Shown in pieces: positions 51,932 to 63,099 of a stretch of 64,000 nucleotides of DNA (positions are counted from its first letter, which is position 1; every line of letters starts with the position of its first letter). The translations under genes were made by a program, and so were the position numbers. Below the pieces are notes generated by a model. The model was not told the origin of the DNA, did no database searches, and was given only the letters and a program-made list of their open reading frames with translations. Origin of the DNA: Limosilactobacillus caccae (GTDB taxonomy: Bacteria; Bacillota; Bacilli; Lactobacillales; Lactobacillaceae); the NCBI RefSeq assembly GCF_900156885.1, contig NZ_FTOY01000010.1, positions 558,001 to 622,000 on the forward strand, in the 5' to 3' direction.

Positions 51932-51945
51932 AAATAGCGAACTAA
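51932..51945. promoter_or_regulatory. CGAACTAA motif before alsS
   Basis: aaatagcgaactaa is almost the same as the weaker PurBox-like motif before fhs. Its role here is unclear, since acetolactate synthase is not a purine gene. Confidence 0.3.
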
Positions 51946-51992
51946 ACTATAAACATATTATGATGATAAATCTTTTTAAGAGGTGAAGGTTA

Positions 51993-53672
51993 ATGGAGAA
52001 GAAGTTGTATGGCGCAGATATTGTTGTTGACAGTTTGCGCAAGCACGGGATTGATTTAGTTTTTGGAATTCCAGGGGCGAAAATTGACCGTCTGTTTGAA
52101 ATGCTTGATGGTAAGGACAGTGCAGATGCTCCCAAATTAGTCGTCACTCGTCATGAGCAAAACGCTATTTTTATGGCACAGGCATATGGCCGGTTGACGG
52201 GGAAGACCGGGGTTGCTGTTGCAACTTCCGGTCCGGGAGTTGGTAACTTAACGACCGGGATAATGACGGCCAATGCTGAGGGCGACCCTGTGCTTGCCGT
52301 CGGCGGACAAGTACAAAGAAAGGACCTTCACCGGGCAACCCACCAAAGCACCCCTTCAACCGAAATTATGGCCCCAATTACCCAGTACAGTGCTGAAATT
52401 CAGGACCCTAATAATATTTCGGAAATCATGGCAAATGCCTTTGAGGCAAGCCAAGGAACGCGCAAGGGAGCAGCCTTTGTTAGTTTGCCACAGGATGTCG
52501 ATGATGCACAGGTGACGGAAAAACCGTTGCCAATTTATGAAAAGCCAAAGATGGGTCCGGCTGACCCGGCCGACTTGGCAAAGCTAGTTGAGCTGATTAA
52601 GCACAGCAAGATGCCGGTAATCTTAATCGGCCAACGTGGTGCTGATGAAAATATTACGCGGGCGTTGCAGCGATTACTCCATGACTATGCCTTCCCGGTT
52701 GTTGAGACCTACCAGGCGGCAGGGGTTGTTTCTCGTGACCTTGAAGAACAGTCCTACTTTGGGCGGATTGGTTTGTTTAGAAACCAAGTCGGTGACCAGC
52801 TGTTGCAACAAAGTGACCTAGTAATCACGGTTGGCTATGACCCAATTGAATATGAACCGCGTAACTGGAACAAGGAAGGACAACTGCGGATTGTTAACCT
52901 AGATACCCTTCCGGCCCAGATTGATAACCACTTTACCCCAATTATGCAACTAGTTGGCAACCTGGCGACTAGTCTTGACCAACTCGACCACTTGTTAAAG
53001 GGGTATGAGTATCCTGCCGCTGCCCAAGATCAACTGGCCACCTACAAGCAGCAATTAGACCAGGATAAGAAATTGCAAGCGCCGGCAAGTAATGGGGTTA
53101 GTCACCCACTAGCGGTGGTTCAAGCAATCCAAGAAAACGTTACGGATGATATGTACGTAACCCTTGATGTCGGTTCCCACTATATTTGGATGGCCCGCCA
53201 CTTCCGCTGTTACCAACCACGGCACCTCATGATCAGTAACGGGATGCAGACGTTGGGTGTCGGCCTACCATGGGCAATGGTTGCCGCAATGCTTCACCCG
53301 GAACACAAGGCGGTCGCCGTATGTGGTGACGGGGGCTTCCTCTTCTCTGGGGCGGAACTTGCGACAGCAGTCCAACACCACTTAAACGTTGTTACGATCG
53401 TATGGAATGACGGTGGCCACTATGACATGGTTAAGTTCCAAGAGGAAATGAAGTACCCGCAAGCAGCTGGTGTTAAGTTTGGCGATGTCGATATCGTTAA
53501 GTATGCGGAAAGCTTTGGGGCAGCGGGACTCCGGGTTGAGCAGCCAGAAGATTTAACTGCCGTATTAAAGAAGGCATTTAGCATGGACGGTCCAGTTGTC
53601 GTTGATGTTCCTGTTGACTACTCGAATAATAAGGACCTGGCCGCCAACCTAATTGATTCACAACTTGGCTAA
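51993..53672 (+). CDS. alsS: Acetolactate synthase, catabolic type
   Basis: The 559-aa thiamine-diphosphate enzyme condenses two pyruvates to 2-acetolactate. The catalytic glutamate is in VTRHEQNAIFMA (about residue 52), and the ThDP/Mg2+ motif GDGGFLFSGAELATAVQHH is near residue 446. No separate regulatory subunit or ilv genes are nearby, and the decarboxylase follows at once, so it serves the acetoin pathway for pyruvate and acid disposal, not valine synthesis. Confidence 0.95.
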   Translation: MEKKLYGADIVVDSLRKHGIDLVFGIPGAKIDRLFEMLDGKDSADAPKLVVTRHEQNAIFMAQAYGRLTGKTGVAVATSGPGVGNLTTGIMTANAEGDPVLAVGGQVQRKDLHRATHQSTPSTEIMAPITQYSAEIQDPNNISEIMANAFEASQGTRKGAAFVSLPQDVDDAQVTEKPLPIYEKPKMGPADPADLAKLVELIKHSKMPVILIGQRGADENITRALQRLLHDYAFPVVETYQAAGVVSRDLEEQSYFGRIGLFRNQVGDQLLQQSDLVITVGYDPIEYEPRNWNKEGQLRIVNLDTLPAQIDNHFTPIMQLVGNLATSLDQLDHLLKGYEYPAAAQDQLATYKQQLDQDKKLQAPASNGVSHPLAVVQAIQENVTDDMYVTLDVGSHYIWMARHFRCYQPRHLMISNGMQTLGVGLPWAMVAAMLHPEHKAVAVCGDGGFLFSGAELATAVQHHLNVVTIVWNDGGHYDMVKFQEEMKYPQAAGVKFGDVDIVKYAESFGAAGLRVEQPEDLTAVLKKAFSMDGPVVVDVPVDYSNNKDLAANLIDSQLG

Positions 53673-53675
53673 TTG

Positions 53676-54410
53676 ATGGAAGGACTTGATACTATCACAA
53701 CACTATATGAACACGGAACGTTAGCTTCCTTGATGGCCGGCAACTTTGCCGGGACTGTCAAGGTGGGTGACCTCCTAAAGCACGGTTCGACAGGCATCGG
53801 GACTTTTGACGGGCTTGATGGGGAGGTGATCATCATTAATAACGATGTTTACCAAGCTGTTTCAAGTGGAAAGGTCAACCACATTACGGATATGAACGCG
53901 ATGATGCCATTTGCCTCGGTTCATTTCCCCCAAGACTTACAGGCGTTATCGCTAACGGACGTTGATTTTGCCCAGCTTAATGGTAATTTTGTTCAGGAGC
54001 ATAAGTTGGGAAACGTTTTTGCCTTCCTCCAATTAAGCGGGCAATTTGACCACGTTAAGATTCGCATTGCGCCAAAGCAGGCGAAACCTTACCCTAGCTT
54101 GCTAGAAGTTGCCCAACAGCAGCCAGAGTTTACTAAGGACCATGTAACTGGAACGATCCTCGGTTATTATGCGCCAGAAATCTTTGGGACGATTACTGCT
54201 GCGGGATGGCACCTTCACTTCATCAGTGATGATCGCCAGTTTGCTGGACACTTATTATCCTTTACAGCGCCAAAATTAGCCGGAAATTTTGAAATTTTCG
54301 ATAATCTTGAGCAGCACCTTCCAGTTGAAGACCAGGAGTTCCGTGATAGTACGGTTGACATGAGTACCCTCAGGGAGGGAATCGCAAAGTCAGAAGGAAA
54401 CGCGGATTAA
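53676..54410 (+). CDS. alsD: Acetolactate decarboxylase
   Basis: This 244-aa enzyme converts acetolactate to acetoin. Zinc-ligand histidines lie in WHLHFISDDRQFAGHLL near residue 185, with HGSTGIGTFDGLDGEVI earlier. The start is 3 bp after the alsS stop with little ribosome site of its own, so translation is probably coupled. TTG 53673 is an alternative start. AlsS and AlsD together turn surplus pyruvate into neutral acetoin. Confidence 0.94.
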   Translation: MEGLDTITTLYEHGTLASLMAGNFAGTVKVGDLLKHGSTGIGTFDGLDGEVIIINNDVYQAVSSGKVNHITDMNAMMPFASVHFPQDLQALSLTDVDFAQLNGNFVQEHKLGNVFAFLQLSGQFDHVKIRIAPKQAKPYPSLLEVAQQQPEFTKDHVTGTILGYYAPEIFGTITAAGWHLHFISDDRQFAGHLLSFTAPKLAGNFEIFDNLEQHLPVEDQEFRDSTVDMSTLREGIAKSEGNAD

Positions 54411-54435
54411 TAACAGCGAAAAACAGACGATAGTT

Positions 54436-54473
54436 AAAAAGATTGGTGAATACAATGTCGCCAATCTTTTTAT
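54436..54473 (+). terminator. alsSD terminator
   Basis: agattggtg / cgccaatct (one G-U) with T run. Confidence 0.85.
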
Positions 54474-54515
54474 TTTCGAACTATTATTTGATTTTAAAAT
54501 TTAAAGTTCGGAATT
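54472..54515. promoter_or_regulatory. Pair of inverted PurBoxes before purE
   Basis: attttcgaactat (54472-54484) and, on the opposite strand, aattccgaacttt (54503-54515) face each other; the second is an exact match to AWWWCCGAACWWT and the first has one mismatch. This inverted pair is the classical arrangement for PurR of Gram-positive bacteria. Confidence 0.75.
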
Positions 54516-54573
54516 TTGTTGTTTTAAACATTGTGATTTGTTATCCTTAAAGCAGATTTAAGGAGGCAATTTT

Positions 54574-55059
54574 ATGAGTGATATTAGTGTTGTGATGGGC
54601 AGTAAATCGGACTGGCCAACCGTTAAAGAAGCCTGTAATATTTTAGATCGGTTTGGTGTTGCGTATGATAAACAGGTGATTTCCGCTCACCGGATGCCCA
54701 ATGAAATGTTCGCATTTTCGCAAGGAGCAGTTGAAAAGGGGACAAAGGTAATTATTGCCTGTGCTGGTGGTGCGGCCCACTTACCCGGGATGGTTGCGGC
54801 CAATACGCCGCTCCCCGTTATCGGCATTCCTGGTCAGACAAGGGCGCTAGGCGGGCTCGACTCCCTTCTTTCAATAGTGCAAATGCCTGCGGGAATTCCT
54901 GTTGCGACAACTGCAATTGGAACAGCAGGGGCAAAAAATGCTGCCCTGCTGGCTCTCCAAATTTTAGGGATCACTGATAAGCAAATCCAACAACAGATTG
55001 TGGCTTTCAGAAAGGAAATGCACGATCAAGCACTAGAAAGTGGGGACCATCTTGACTAA
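54574..55059 (+). CDS. purE: N5-carboxyaminoimidazole ribonucleotide mutase
   Basis: The 161-aa class I PurE converts N5-CAIR to CAIR. The phosphate-binding GSKSDWPT (about residue 9) and catalytic SAHRMP (about 38) are present, with [12 protein letters not shown] and [11 protein letters not shown]. It works with PurK, whose start overlaps its end. Ribosome site aaggagg. Confidence 0.96.
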   Translation: MSDISVVMGSKSDWPTVKEACNILDRFGVAYDKQVISAHRMPNEMFAFSQGAVEKGTKVIIACAGGAAHLPGMVAANTPLPVIGIPGQTRALGGLDSLLSIVQMPAGIPVATTAIGTAGAKNAALLALQILGITDKQIQQQIVAFRKEMHDQALESGDHLD

Positions 55060-56176
55060 TTTTATCCAACAGGGAAAGACGATTGGCATTATCGGTGGTG
55101 GCCAGCTTGGACAAATGATGGCCCTTGATGCAAAACAGACAGGGATGAAGGTCATTATCTTAGACCCCACTCCTAATTGTCCGGCGGGGCAGGTCGCTGA
55201 TGAGCAAATAGTTGCACCATATGCGGATAGTAATGCGATTGCGGCGTTAGCGCAAAAAGCGGACGTTTTGACTTATGAATTTGAAAACGTTGACCTTCAA
55301 GCCCTGGAGAAGGTGGTGGATAAGGTCTACTTGCCTCAGGGGACCAACTTGCTTTATACCACTAAAAATCGCATCCGCGAAAAGACCTTTTTACGTGATG
55401 CAGGCTTAAAGACGGCCCCGTTTATGGCGGTCAAAAGTGCGGCGGACTTAAAAGTGGCGGTCAATAAAATTGGCTACCCCTGTGTTTTGAAGACCTGTGA
55501 AGGTGGCTATGATGGGCACGGTCAAGAAGTTTTACGCCGTGATGAAGACTTGGCGAAGTGTCATGATCTTTTAGCAACACGTGACTGCATTCTTGAAGGG
55601 TGGGTACCGTTTGACCTTGAATGTTCCGTCATGGTTGGTCGCAACGAGCGCGGTGAGGTTACGACATTTCCTGTTGCAGAAAATATTCACCGTAATGAAA
55701 TCCTCCATACCAGCATTGTACCTGCCCGGATTTCCCCCGCTCTTCAGGAAAAAGCAACAAAGATGGCGGTCCAGATTGCAGAGGCAATTAACCTGCGGGG
55801 AATTCTCGGGGTCGAAATGTTTGTTGCCCATCGCGGGGAAATCTACATTAACGAGCTGGCTCCCCGCCCGCATAATTCGGGGCATTACTCGATTGAGGCT
55901 TGCAACTTCTCCCAGTTTGCCATCCATAACCGGGCGATTTGCAACTGGCCCCTGCCAAAAATTGAGTTGCTCAAGTCAGCAGTGATGGTCAATGTCTTGG
56001 GGCAACATGTAGCGGGCGTGCGTAACCAGATCGCCCAGCAACCTAGCTGGCATTTTCATGATTACGGCAAGGCCACCCGTCGGCATAACCGGAAGATGGG
56101 GCACGTAACAATCTTGACAGATGATCTTGTGCAAACACTAGCAGAAGTTGACAATACCGGAATGTGGAATGAATAA
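55052..56176 (+). CDS. purK: N5-carboxyaminoimidazole ribonucleotide synthase
   Basis: The 374-aa ATP-grasp enzyme carboxylates AIR using bicarbonate. The N-terminal [13 protein letters not shown], the ATP-grasp core [12 protein letters not shown] and the Mg2+ site [16 protein letters not shown] are present. TTG 55052, overlapping the purE stop, has tgggg upstream; GTG 55040 is possible. The overlap shows translational coupling with purE. Confidence 0.93.
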   Translation: MTNFIQQGKTIGIIGGGQLGQMMALDAKQTGMKVIILDPTPNCPAGQVADEQIVAPYADSNAIAALAQKADVLTYEFENVDLQALEKVVDKVYLPQGTNLLYTTKNRIREKTFLRDAGLKTAPFMAVKSAADLKVAVNKIGYPCVLKTCEGGYDGHGQEVLRRDEDLAKCHDLLATRDCILEGWVPFDLECSVMVGRNERGEVTTFPVAENIHRNEILHTSIVPARISPALQEKATKMAVQIAEAINLRGILGVEMFVAHRGEIYINELAPRPHNSGHYSIEACNFSQFAIHNRAICNWPLPKIELLKSAVMVNVLGQHVAGVRNQIAQQPSWHFHDYGKATRRHNRKMGHVTILTDDLVQTLAEVDNTGMWNE

Positions 56177-56187
56177 AGTTCGGCTTT
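56175..56187 (-). promoter_or_regulatory. PurBox before purB
   Basis: On the minus strand, aaagccgaacttt matches AWWWCCGAACWWT with one mismatch. It starts at the purK stop and lies about 63 bp before purB, so purB may have its own PurR-controlled promoter. Confidence 0.6.
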
Positions 56188-56249
56188 ACGTTGACTAGCG
56201 ATCTGTGCGATAATGTTCCTTAGAAAAAGATAGAGAGGATTTTTAACTG

Positions 56250-57545
56250 ATGATTGATCGTTATACTAGTCCAGAAATGGCAAAGATTTGGAGCCTTGAG
56301 ACCCAATATCAATGCTGGCTTGATGTTGAAATTGCCGCTGACGAAGCCTGGAACAAGCTTGGTCATATTCCGGCTGAAGATGTTGAAAAGATCAAGAAAA
56401 ATGCTAAGTTTACGGTTGATGGAATTGCGGAGATTGAAGCAGTAACCCACCATGACGTAATTGCCTTTACCCGAGATGTGTCTAAGTCCCTTGGTCCCGA
56501 ACGAAAGTGGGTTCATTACGGGATGACTAGTACTGATGTTGTCGATACTGCCCAAGGGTTGCGGTTGAAGAAGGCGAACGATATCATCCGCAAAGACATC
56601 GACGACTTTATGGCTGTTTTAAAGGGAGTTGCGGAGAAATATAAGTATACTGTCTGCATGGGGCGGACCCACGGTGTTCATGCTGAACCAACTACGTTTG
56701 GCTTGAAGGTTGCCCGGTGGTACTCTGAGATGAAGCGGAATAAAGAACGCTTTGAGCACGCGGCACGCGGAGTAGAAGCGGGTAAGATTTCTGGTGCTGT
56801 TGGGACTTTTGCTGAGATTGACCCCTTTGTGGAAAAGTATGTCTGTGACAAGCTTGGTTTACGCGCCCAGGAAATTTCGACGCAGATTTTGCCGCGGGAT
56901 CTTCACGCTGAATACATTTCTGCAATTGCCTTAATGGGTACCAGCCTTGAAAACATGGCAACGGAAATCCGGTCGCTCCAGCGGACGGAAATTCACGAAG
57001 TAGAAGAACACTTTGCCAAGGGGCAAAAGGGCTCCTCTGCAATGCCGCATAAACGGAACCCAATTGGCTCAGAAAACATTTCTGGTTGTGCCCGGGTCTT
57101 AAGAGGGAATGTCGTCACTGCCATGGAAGACGTTACCCTCTGGCATGAACGGGATATTTCTCACTCTAGTGCTGAGCGGATGATTCTTCCAGATTCGACT
57201 TCCCTAATTGACTACATGTTACGTCGCTTTGGCCGGATCATGAAGAACCTCGATGTCTTCCCAGAAACGATGAAGAAGAATATGGACAAGACACTGGGCC
57301 TGATCTACTCTGGCCGGGTGCTCTTGAAGCTGGTTAACTCAGGGATGACCCGGGAGGCCGCTTATGACTTGATCCAACCATATACTGCTAAGTGCTGGGC
57401 GGAACAGATCCCGTTCCGGCCACTGCTTGAAGCCGACCCAACAATCCAAAAACAGTTAACCAAAGAGGACCTCGATGATGCCTTCGACTACCACTGGCAC
57501 CTTCGCCACGTCGATGATATCTTTGAGCGGGTTGGCTTAGACTAG
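56250..57545 (+). CDS. purB: Adenylosuccinate lyase
   Basis: The 431-aa enzyme cleaves SAICAR and adenylosuccinate, so it serves both the de novo route and AMP formation. The fumarase-superfamily signature [15 protein letters not shown] is near residue 261; [15 protein letters not shown] and [13 protein letters not shown] are also present. Ribosome site gagagga. A strong terminator separates it from purC. Confidence 0.97.
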   Translation: MIDRYTSPEMAKIWSLETQYQCWLDVEIAADEAWNKLGHIPAEDVEKIKKNAKFTVDGIAEIEAVTHHDVIAFTRDVSKSLGPERKWVHYGMTSTDVVDTAQGLRLKKANDIIRKDIDDFMAVLKGVAEKYKYTVCMGRTHGVHAEPTTFGLKVARWYSEMKRNKERFEHAARGVEAGKISGAVGTFAEIDPFVEKYVCDKLGLRAQEISTQILPRDLHAEYISAIALMGTSLENMATEIRSLQRTEIHEVEEHFAKGQKGSSAMPHKRNPIGSENISGCARVLRGNVVTAMEDVTLWHERDISHSSAERMILPDSTSLIDYMLRRFGRIMKNLDVFPETMKKNMDKTLGLIYSGRVLLKLVNSGMTREAAYDLIQPYTAKCWAEQIPFRPLLEADPTIQKQLTKEDLDDAFDYHWHLRHVDDIFERVGLD

Positions 57546-57570
57546 CTGTTAATTAAATACCAAATATCAA

Positions 57571-57625
57571 CCACCCCTTATCAGCATGCTCGTTGTGTGC
57601 TGGTAAGGGGTGGCTTTTTGTTTTT
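57571..57625 (+). terminator. purB terminator
   Basis: ccaccccttatcagca / tgctggtaaggggtgg is a 16-bp stem followed by ctttttgttttt. Confidence 0.93.
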
Positions 57626-57627
57626 GA

Positions 57628-57748
57628 CGAACATTGACAAAGAAAATGATTTAAATAATCGTGTTTTTATTGACAAACAATGTTAGTGGATAGTATATTT
57701 ATTCCAAGAAATAGCGAATTATATATTCCTATCATTGATTAATGTTCG
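57628..57748. promoter_or_regulatory. purC operon promoter region with two PurBox cores
   Basis: CGAACATT occurs at 57628-57635 and, inverted, at 57741-57748. Between them lie TTGACA (57670-57675) and TATATT (57694-57699), an 18-bp spaced promoter, and a weaker CGAATTAT near 57715. PurR control is inferred from the box sequence. Confidence 0.6.
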
Positions 57749-57775
57749 TATTTTTTGAAAAGGAGTCCCTCATCG

Positions 57776-58495
57776 ATGGAAAAGTTGTTGTATACCGGAA
57801 AGGCAAAGCAGATGTGGCAGACAGATGATCCAGATGTTTTGCGGGTCGTTTATTTGGATCAGGCAACCGCATTTAATGGGAAAAAGAAGGAGCACTTTGC
57901 CGGGAAGGGCGAAGCGGCTAATGCGATTTCTAGCCTGGTTTTTCAGTACTTAATTAAGCATGGGATTAAGACCCACTTTATAAAAAAACTATCGCCAACT
58001 GAAGACCTGGTAAAGAGATGTACGATGTATCCCCTTGAATTTGTGACCCGCAATGTCATTGCTGGCCACTTTGCAGGTCGTTACGGCTTGGCGGAAGGAG
58101 CAGCCCTTAGCGAACCTGTTGAGGAAACTTTTTATAAGAGTGACCGCCTTGATGACCCCTTTATCAATGAGTCGGCGACAGTTGCATTAGATATCGCTGA
58201 TCATGAAGCGTTAGCGCAAATGTGGGCGATTTGTCGGCAGGTTAATGACTTGCTTAAGCCACTTTTTGCTCGTGCGGGGATGCAACTGGTTGACTTTAAG
58301 CTTGAGTTTGGCCGGTTAAGTACTGGTGAGATTGTGTTGGCGGACGAATTTTCGCCAGACAACTGCCGGTTATGGGATATCAAGACCGACCAACACCTTG
58401 ATAAGGATGTTTACCGGCGCAAGCTTGCTGATTTAACACAAACATATGATGAAGTGTTGGCCCGCTTACAGGCGGTCGTTAAGGAGGAAGGGTAA
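57776..58495 (+). CDS. purC: Phosphoribosylaminoimidazole-succinocarboxamide synthase
   Basis: The 239-aa SAICAR synthetase joins CAIR and aspartate. Family blocks are YTGKAKQMW, LEFVTRNVIAGHFAGRYG and DEFSPDNCRLWD. ATG 57776 follows aaaggag. The stop directly abuts the purS start. Confidence 0.96.
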   Translation: MEKLLYTGKAKQMWQTDDPDVLRVVYLDQATAFNGKKKEHFAGKGEAANAISSLVFQYLIKHGIKTHFIKKLSPTEDLVKRCTMYPLEFVTRNVIAGHFAGRYGLAEGAALSEPVEETFYKSDRLDDPFINESATVALDIADHEALAQMWAICRQVNDLLKPLFARAGMQLVDFKLEFGRLSTGEIVLADEFSPDNCRLWDIKTDQHLDKDVYRRKLADLTQTYDEVLARLQAVVKEEG

Positions 58496-58744
58496 ATGAC
58501 TAAAGTTCGGATTTTCGTTAGCTATAAACAGTCAGTTTTTGATCCCCAGGGAGAGACGATTAAGGATGCAATTCATGCTCTGGGTCATGATGAGGTCACT
58601 GCTGTGCAAGTCGGTAAGTTCTTTGACGTAACACTTGATGCGGCTGGCGACAAATTAACAGCAGCGGTTAAGGAGATTGCAGACCAGCTTCTCGTTAATT
58701 TCAACATGGAAACTTACACTTACCGAGTACTGGAGGAAGCCTAA
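58496..58744 (+). CDS. purS: Phosphoribosylformylglycinamidine synthase subunit PurS
   Basis: The 82-aa small subunit bridges PurQ and PurL in the Gram-positive FGAM synthase complex. The chain ends in the usual MxTYxYRVLEEA style. It is flush between purC and purQ. Confidence 0.94.
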   Translation: MTKVRIFVSYKQSVFDPQGETIKDAIHALGHDEVTAVQVGKFFDVTLDAAGDKLTAAVKEIADQLLVNFNMETYTYRVLEEA

Positions 58745-59425
58745 ATGAGAATTGCCGTTGTTGTTTTTCCAGGCTCAAACTGTGATATTGACCTGTACGA
58801 AGCACTGCATTCGGTTTGCCAGGCAGATGTTGAATATGTTTCTCATCATGAAAAAAGCCTTGCCGGTTTTGATGCAGTGATGCTTCCTGGTGGCTTTTCC
58901 TATGGTGATTATCTCCGGGCAGGTGCGATTGCCCGTTTCACTAACATTATGCCAGCGATTATTAAGATGGCTAATGAAGGCAAACCCGTCTTTGGCACCT
59001 GCAATGGTTTCCAGATTTTGACTGAGGCAGGGTTACTTCCGGGGGCGTTGAAACGTAATGATTGCCAACGCTTTGTCTGCAAAACAATCCCGTTGGAAGT
59101 TGTTAACAATGAGACGGTGTTCACCCGCCAATACCAAAAACACGAACGAATCGCCCTGCCGATTGCTCATGCTGATGGGAGTTATTACGCCGACCAAAAG
59201 ACACTCGACCAGTTAGAGGAAAACCACCAGGTTGTCTTCCGGTATGCGGAGGAAAATCCGAATGGTAGCCTGCATAACATTGCTGGAATCGTCAACGAGC
59301 GGGGAAACGTCCTTGGGATGATGCCACACCCCGAACGGGCAGTTGAAGCGCTCCTTGGCAGTAGCGATGGGCTGCGGTTATTCAAGTCGTTATTAGCAAA
59401 CGGGACAGCGAAAGTGGAGGCATAA
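58745..59425 (+). CDS. purQ: Phosphoribosylformylglycinamidine synthase subunit PurQ
   Basis: The 226-aa glutaminase subunit supplies ammonia to PurL. The class I triad is visible: nucleophile cysteine in GTCNGFQIL (about residue 86), and histidine and glutamate in PHPERAVE near the C-terminus. [15 protein letters not shown] is the family block. Confidence 0.96.
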   Translation: MRIAVVVFPGSNCDIDLYEALHSVCQADVEYVSHHEKSLAGFDAVMLPGGFSYGDYLRAGAIARFTNIMPAIIKMANEGKPVFGTCNGFQILTEAGLLPGALKRNDCQRFVCKTIPLEVVNNETVFTRQYQKHERIALPIAHADGSYYADQKTLDQLEENHQVVFRYAEENPNGSLHNIAGIVNERGNVLGMMPHPERAVEALLGSSDGLRLFKSLLANGTAKVEA

Positions 59426-59428
59426 GGA

Positions 59429-61660
59429 ATGAAGCAAGCAATGACCCCAGAAGAAATTAAAGAAAAAAAGCCCTACTTAGACTGGAGCTTAAGTGAAGCA
59501 GAGTACAACTACATTAGTGAAACCTTGCTTGGCCGCCTTCCTAACTACACGGAAACGGGTCTCTTTTCTGCAATGTGGAGTGAGCACTGCTCTTACAAGA
59601 AGTCAAAGCCGGTCTTACGCCTTTTTCCCAATAAAAACAGCCGCGTTCTTCAGGGACCTGGTGAAGGCGCGGGAGTTGTTGATATTGATGATGGCCAGGC
59701 AGTTGTGTTTAAAGCAGAAAGCCATAACCACCCAACAACAGTTGAACCATATCAGGGAGCGGCAACCGGAATTGGGGGGATCTTACGTGACATTTTTAGC
59801 ATGGGTGCCCGACCGATTGCGTCACTTGATTCCTTACATTTTGGCGAAATAAAAAATGACTCCCAGATGCAAATGAAGGTTGAAAACACAGTCCGTGGAA
59901 TCGGTGACTATGGCAATTGCATGGGGATTCCGACCGTTGCGGGGGAAACGACCTTTGACCCTTGCTACCAAGGAAATATCCTCTGCAATGCCATGAGTGT
60001 TGGCCTGATGGAGCAAAAGGACATTCAAAAAGGAACCGCCACCGGGATTGGCAATGCCGTAATGTACGTTGGTGCGAAGACCGGTCGGGATGGAATACAC
60101 GGGGCAACCTTTGCTTCTGCCGATTTCAGTGATGAGAACGCCACGCAGCGGTCAGCGGTCCAAGTTGGTGATCCCTTTATGGAAAAACTATTACTGGAAG
60201 CTTGCTTAGAGTTAATTACTGAACACCCTGACTGGCTAGTTGGAATTCAAGACATGGGGGCGGCGGGAATTGTCTCCTCTAGTGCCGAGATGGCGGCTGA
60301 AGGAAAGAGCGGGATGACACTCAACCTTGACCTTGTGCCGCAGCGCGAGCCCGAGATGTCGGCTTATGAAATTATGCTGAGCGAATCGCAAGAGCGGATG
60401 CTCCTGTGTGTAAATAAGGGGCATGAAGATGATGTACAGAAAATCTTCGCCTTTTATGGCTTGGAAGCAGTAACGATTGGCCGGATTACTGCGGGACATG
60501 ACTATGTGCTGTTTCATGATGGACAAGAGGTTTGCCACATTCCGGTAACCAGCCTGACCGATGACGTTCTTGAGGAAGAAAGTGCGGAGAAAATGCCTGC
60601 CCGGATTGAAAAGGCAGCGGCAATGCCTGCTTGGCAACCCCAGATTATTGATGCTGGAGAAACGCTCCGGCAACTTCTGCAACAAAGCACCATTGCTGAT
60701 AAGAGTAGCCTTTACCAGCAGTATGATTCGCAGGTACGGACGAATACCGTGGTGGGCCCCGGTAGTGATGCAGGGGTAATCCGCATTCGGGGAACGCGCA
60801 AGGGCCTAGCGATGACGACTGATGGCAATGGCCGGTTTGTTTACCTTAATCCAGAAGTAGGGGGCAAAATCGCTCTTGTTGAAGCGGCTGCCAACATCAT
60901 GGCAAGTGGGGCAGAACCGCTAGCGATTACTGACTGTCTCAACTACGGGGACCCACATGATCCAGAAATCTTTTGGGAACTTCACCATTCAGTTCAAGGA
61001 ATGGCGGCTGCCTGCCGGGAGTTTGATACACCGGTTATTTCGGGGAACGTTTCCCTTTATAACGAAAATAATGGGCAGGCAATCCACCCGACACCAATGG
61101 TTGGCATGGTCGGTCTCGTCAAGGATATTGACCATGTCATCCCGTCATTTGCCCAGCACGCTGGTGACCAAGTCTTTATCGTTGGGAAGACGGGGGATGA
61201 TTATGCCGGATCAGAGCTGCAAAAGATGTTAACGGGCAATATTAGTGGGGTCGTCAATGACTTTGACCTTCACCACGTTCATGAATACATGCGCCGCTTG
61301 CTAGCAGAAATGCAGACCGGCCGTGTTGCTAGTGCCCATGATCTTAGTGAAGGTGGCTTGGGAGTAGCCCTTGCCGAGACGCTCTTTAAGACAGACCTGG
61401 GGTTAGACCTTAACCTGGGCCACATGACGACGGCCCAGCTATTTAGTGAAACCCCAGGACGGTTTATCGTGACAGTCCCGGCTGACCAGGCAGAAAGCTT
61501 TGCCCAGTCCCTTGGTGATGACGCGGTTTGTGTTGGGGAAGTGACTAATAGCCACTGGTTGGCCCTCCGCTTAGCGAACGGGGAAGTTTATCAAAATGTT
61601 TCTGAATTGCAACAACGATGGGAGGAGGCCCTACCTTGCCAGCTGAAATCAAGGGATTAA
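59429..61660 (+). CDS. purL: Phosphoribosylformylglycinamidine synthase subunit PurL
   Basis: The 743-aa small-type PurL converts FGAR to FGAM with ATP and ammonia from Pur[14 protein letters not shown] (about residue 49), [20 protein letters not shown] and the repeated AIRS-like ATP-binding halves are seen. It starts 3 bp after purQ, and its last 25 bp overlap purF. Confidence 0.97.
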   Translation: MKQAMTPEEIKEKKPYLDWSLSEAEYNYISETLLGRLPNYTETGLFSAMWSEHCSYKKSKPVLRLFPNKNSRVLQGPGEGAGVVDIDDGQAVVFKAESHNHPTTVEPYQGAATGIGGILRDIFSMGARPIASLDSLHFGEIKNDSQMQMKVENTVRGIGDYGNCMGIPTVAGETTFDPCYQGNILCNAMSVGLMEQKDIQKGTATGIGNAVMYVGAKTGRDGIHGATFASADFSDENATQRSAVQVGDPFMEKLLLEACLELITEHPDWLVGIQDMGAAGIVSSSAEMAAEGKSGMTLNLDLVPQREPEMSAYEIMLSESQERMLLCVNKGHEDDVQKIFAFYGLEAVTIGRITAGHDYVLFHDGQEVCHIPVTSLTDDVLEEESAEKMPARIEKAAAMPAWQPQIIDAGETLRQLLQQSTIADKSSLYQQYDSQVRTNTVVGPGSDAGVIRIRGTRKGLAMTTDGNGRFVYLNPEVGGKIALVEAAANIMASGAEPLAITDCLNYGDPHDPEIFWELHHSVQGMAAACREFDTPVISGNVSLYNENNGQAIHPTPMVGMVGLVKDIDHVIPSFAQHAGDQVFIVGKTGDDYAGSELQKMLTGNISGVVNDFDLHHVHEYMRRLLAEMQTGRVASAHDLSEGGLGVALAETLFKTDLGLDLNLGHMTTAQLFSETPGRFIVTVPADQAESFAQSLGDDAVCVGEVTNSHWLALRLANGEVYQNVSELQQRWEEALPCQLKSRD

Positions 61661-63099
61661 ATGAAGAATGTGGAATTTTTGGTGTCTTTGGCGCCCCGGA
61701 TGCCAGCCAATTGACATACTATGGCTTGCATACCCTCCAACACCGGGGACAAGAAGGTGCCGGGATTGTTTCAACTGATGGCAAGACCTTGTACCAACAC
61801 CGTGACCGGGGACTCCTTGCGAAGGTTTTTGAAAATCCGGCAGAGCTAAAGCGATTGGTTGGCGATGCCGCAATCGGGCATGTTCGTTACGGAACCAGCG
61901 GGCACAACTCAATTGCTAACGTCCAACCGTTTCTCTTCCGTTTTCACGATGGGGACGTTGCCTTAGCCCACAATGGTAACTTAACCAATGCCGTCACCCT
62001 GCGTCGCCAACTAGAAGATGCGGGCGCCGTATTCCAGTCAGATTCGGATACTGAAATCCTTATCCACTTAATCCGCCAGCACATTAAGGATGGATTTATT
62101 CCAGCGTTAAAGCAAAGTCTTAACCAGGTCCACGGTGGGTTTGCCTACCTATTGTTAGAAAAGGACCGGATGATTGCTGCTCTTGACCCCAACGGCATCC
62201 GCCCGTTATGCATCGGTCAGTTGGCCACCGGGGCGTACGTCATTGCCAGCGAAACCTGTGCCCTGGATATCGTCAATGCGCACTTTATCCGCGATGTCCA
62301 ACCGGGCGAATTGGTCATTGTTGATCGCGATGGCCTGCATATTGACCATTACACTACTAATACTCAGCTAGCGATTTGTTCAATGGAGTATATTTACTTC
62401 GCTCGTCCAGACTCAATTATCCACGGGGTGACCGTCCATAATGCTCGTAAACGGATGGGAAAGCTTCTCGCAAAGGAGCACCCCGTCGATGCCGAGATGG
62501 TAATCGGGGTGCCGAATTCATCACTTTCTGCGGCGAGTGGCTATGCAGAAGCGGCTGGCTTGCCCTATGAGATGGGGCTAATCAAAAGCCAGTATGTTGC
62601 GCGGACATTTATCCAGCCAACCCAGGAACTACGGGAGCGCGGCGTCCACATGAAGTTATCCGCGGTGCGCGGGGTTGTCAGTGGCAAAAAGGTTGCGGTG
62701 GTCGATGATTCGATTGTCCGGGGCACCACCTCAAAACAGCTTGTACAGATGCTGCGCAATGCTGGTGCGAAGGAAGTCCACCTGCTAATTGCCTCCCCGC
62801 CGTTTAAGTTTCCCTGCTTTTACGGGATTGATATTTCCACCCGGGCAGAGCTCCTCGCCGCCCATTACACGGTTGCGGAAATGCGGGAAAAGATCGGGGC
62901 GGATACGTTGAACTTTTTGAGCGTTGATAGCCTTGTGAAGGCAATTGCCGTGCCTGATGCTGGGGATGCTCCGTTTGGTGGGCTGACCGTTGCCTATTTC
63001 AATGGGCAATACCCAACGCCCTTATATGACTACGAAGCAGGTTACCTAAAATCGTTAAGTGAACAGGAGAAATTAATCCAAAGGGGGACGGAAAAATGA
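61636..63099 (+). CDS. purF: Amidophosphoribosyltransferase
   Basis: The 487-aa enzyme makes phosphoribosylamine from PRPP and glutamine. TTG 61636 gives [11 protein letters not shown] before the catalytic cysteine C12 (CGIFG), the same 11-residue propeptide length as Bacillus PurF, and has gggaggagg upstream; ATG 61618 is therefore rejected. The PRPP motif [15 protein letters not shown] is intact. In Bacillus the C-terminal region has a CxxC pair binding a 4Fe-4S cluster; here [12 protein letters not shown] occupies that site without cysteines. Confidence 0.95.
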   Translation: MPAEIKGLNEECGIFGVFGAPDASQLTYYGLHTLQHRGQEGAGIVSTDGKTLYQHRDRGLLAKVFENPAELKRLVGDAAIGHVRYGTSGHNSIANVQPFLFRFHDGDVALAHNGNLTNAVTLRRQLEDAGAVFQSDSDTEILIHLIRQHIKDGFIPALKQSLNQVHGGFAYLLLEKDRMIAALDPNGIRPLCIGQLATGAYVIASETCALDIVNAHFIRDVQPGELVIVDRDGLHIDHYTTNTQLAICSMEYIYFARPDSIIHGVTVHNARKRMGKLLAKEHPVDAEMVIGVPNSSLSAASGYAEAAGLPYEMGLIKSQYVARTFIQPTQELRERGVHMKLSAVRGVVSGKKVAVVDDSIVRGTTSKQLVQMLRNAGAKEVHLLIASPPFKFPCFYGIDISTRAELLAAHYTVAEMREKIGADTLNFLSVDSLVKAIAVPDAGDAPFGGLTVAYFNGQYPTPLYDYEAGYLKSLSEQEKLIQRGTEK

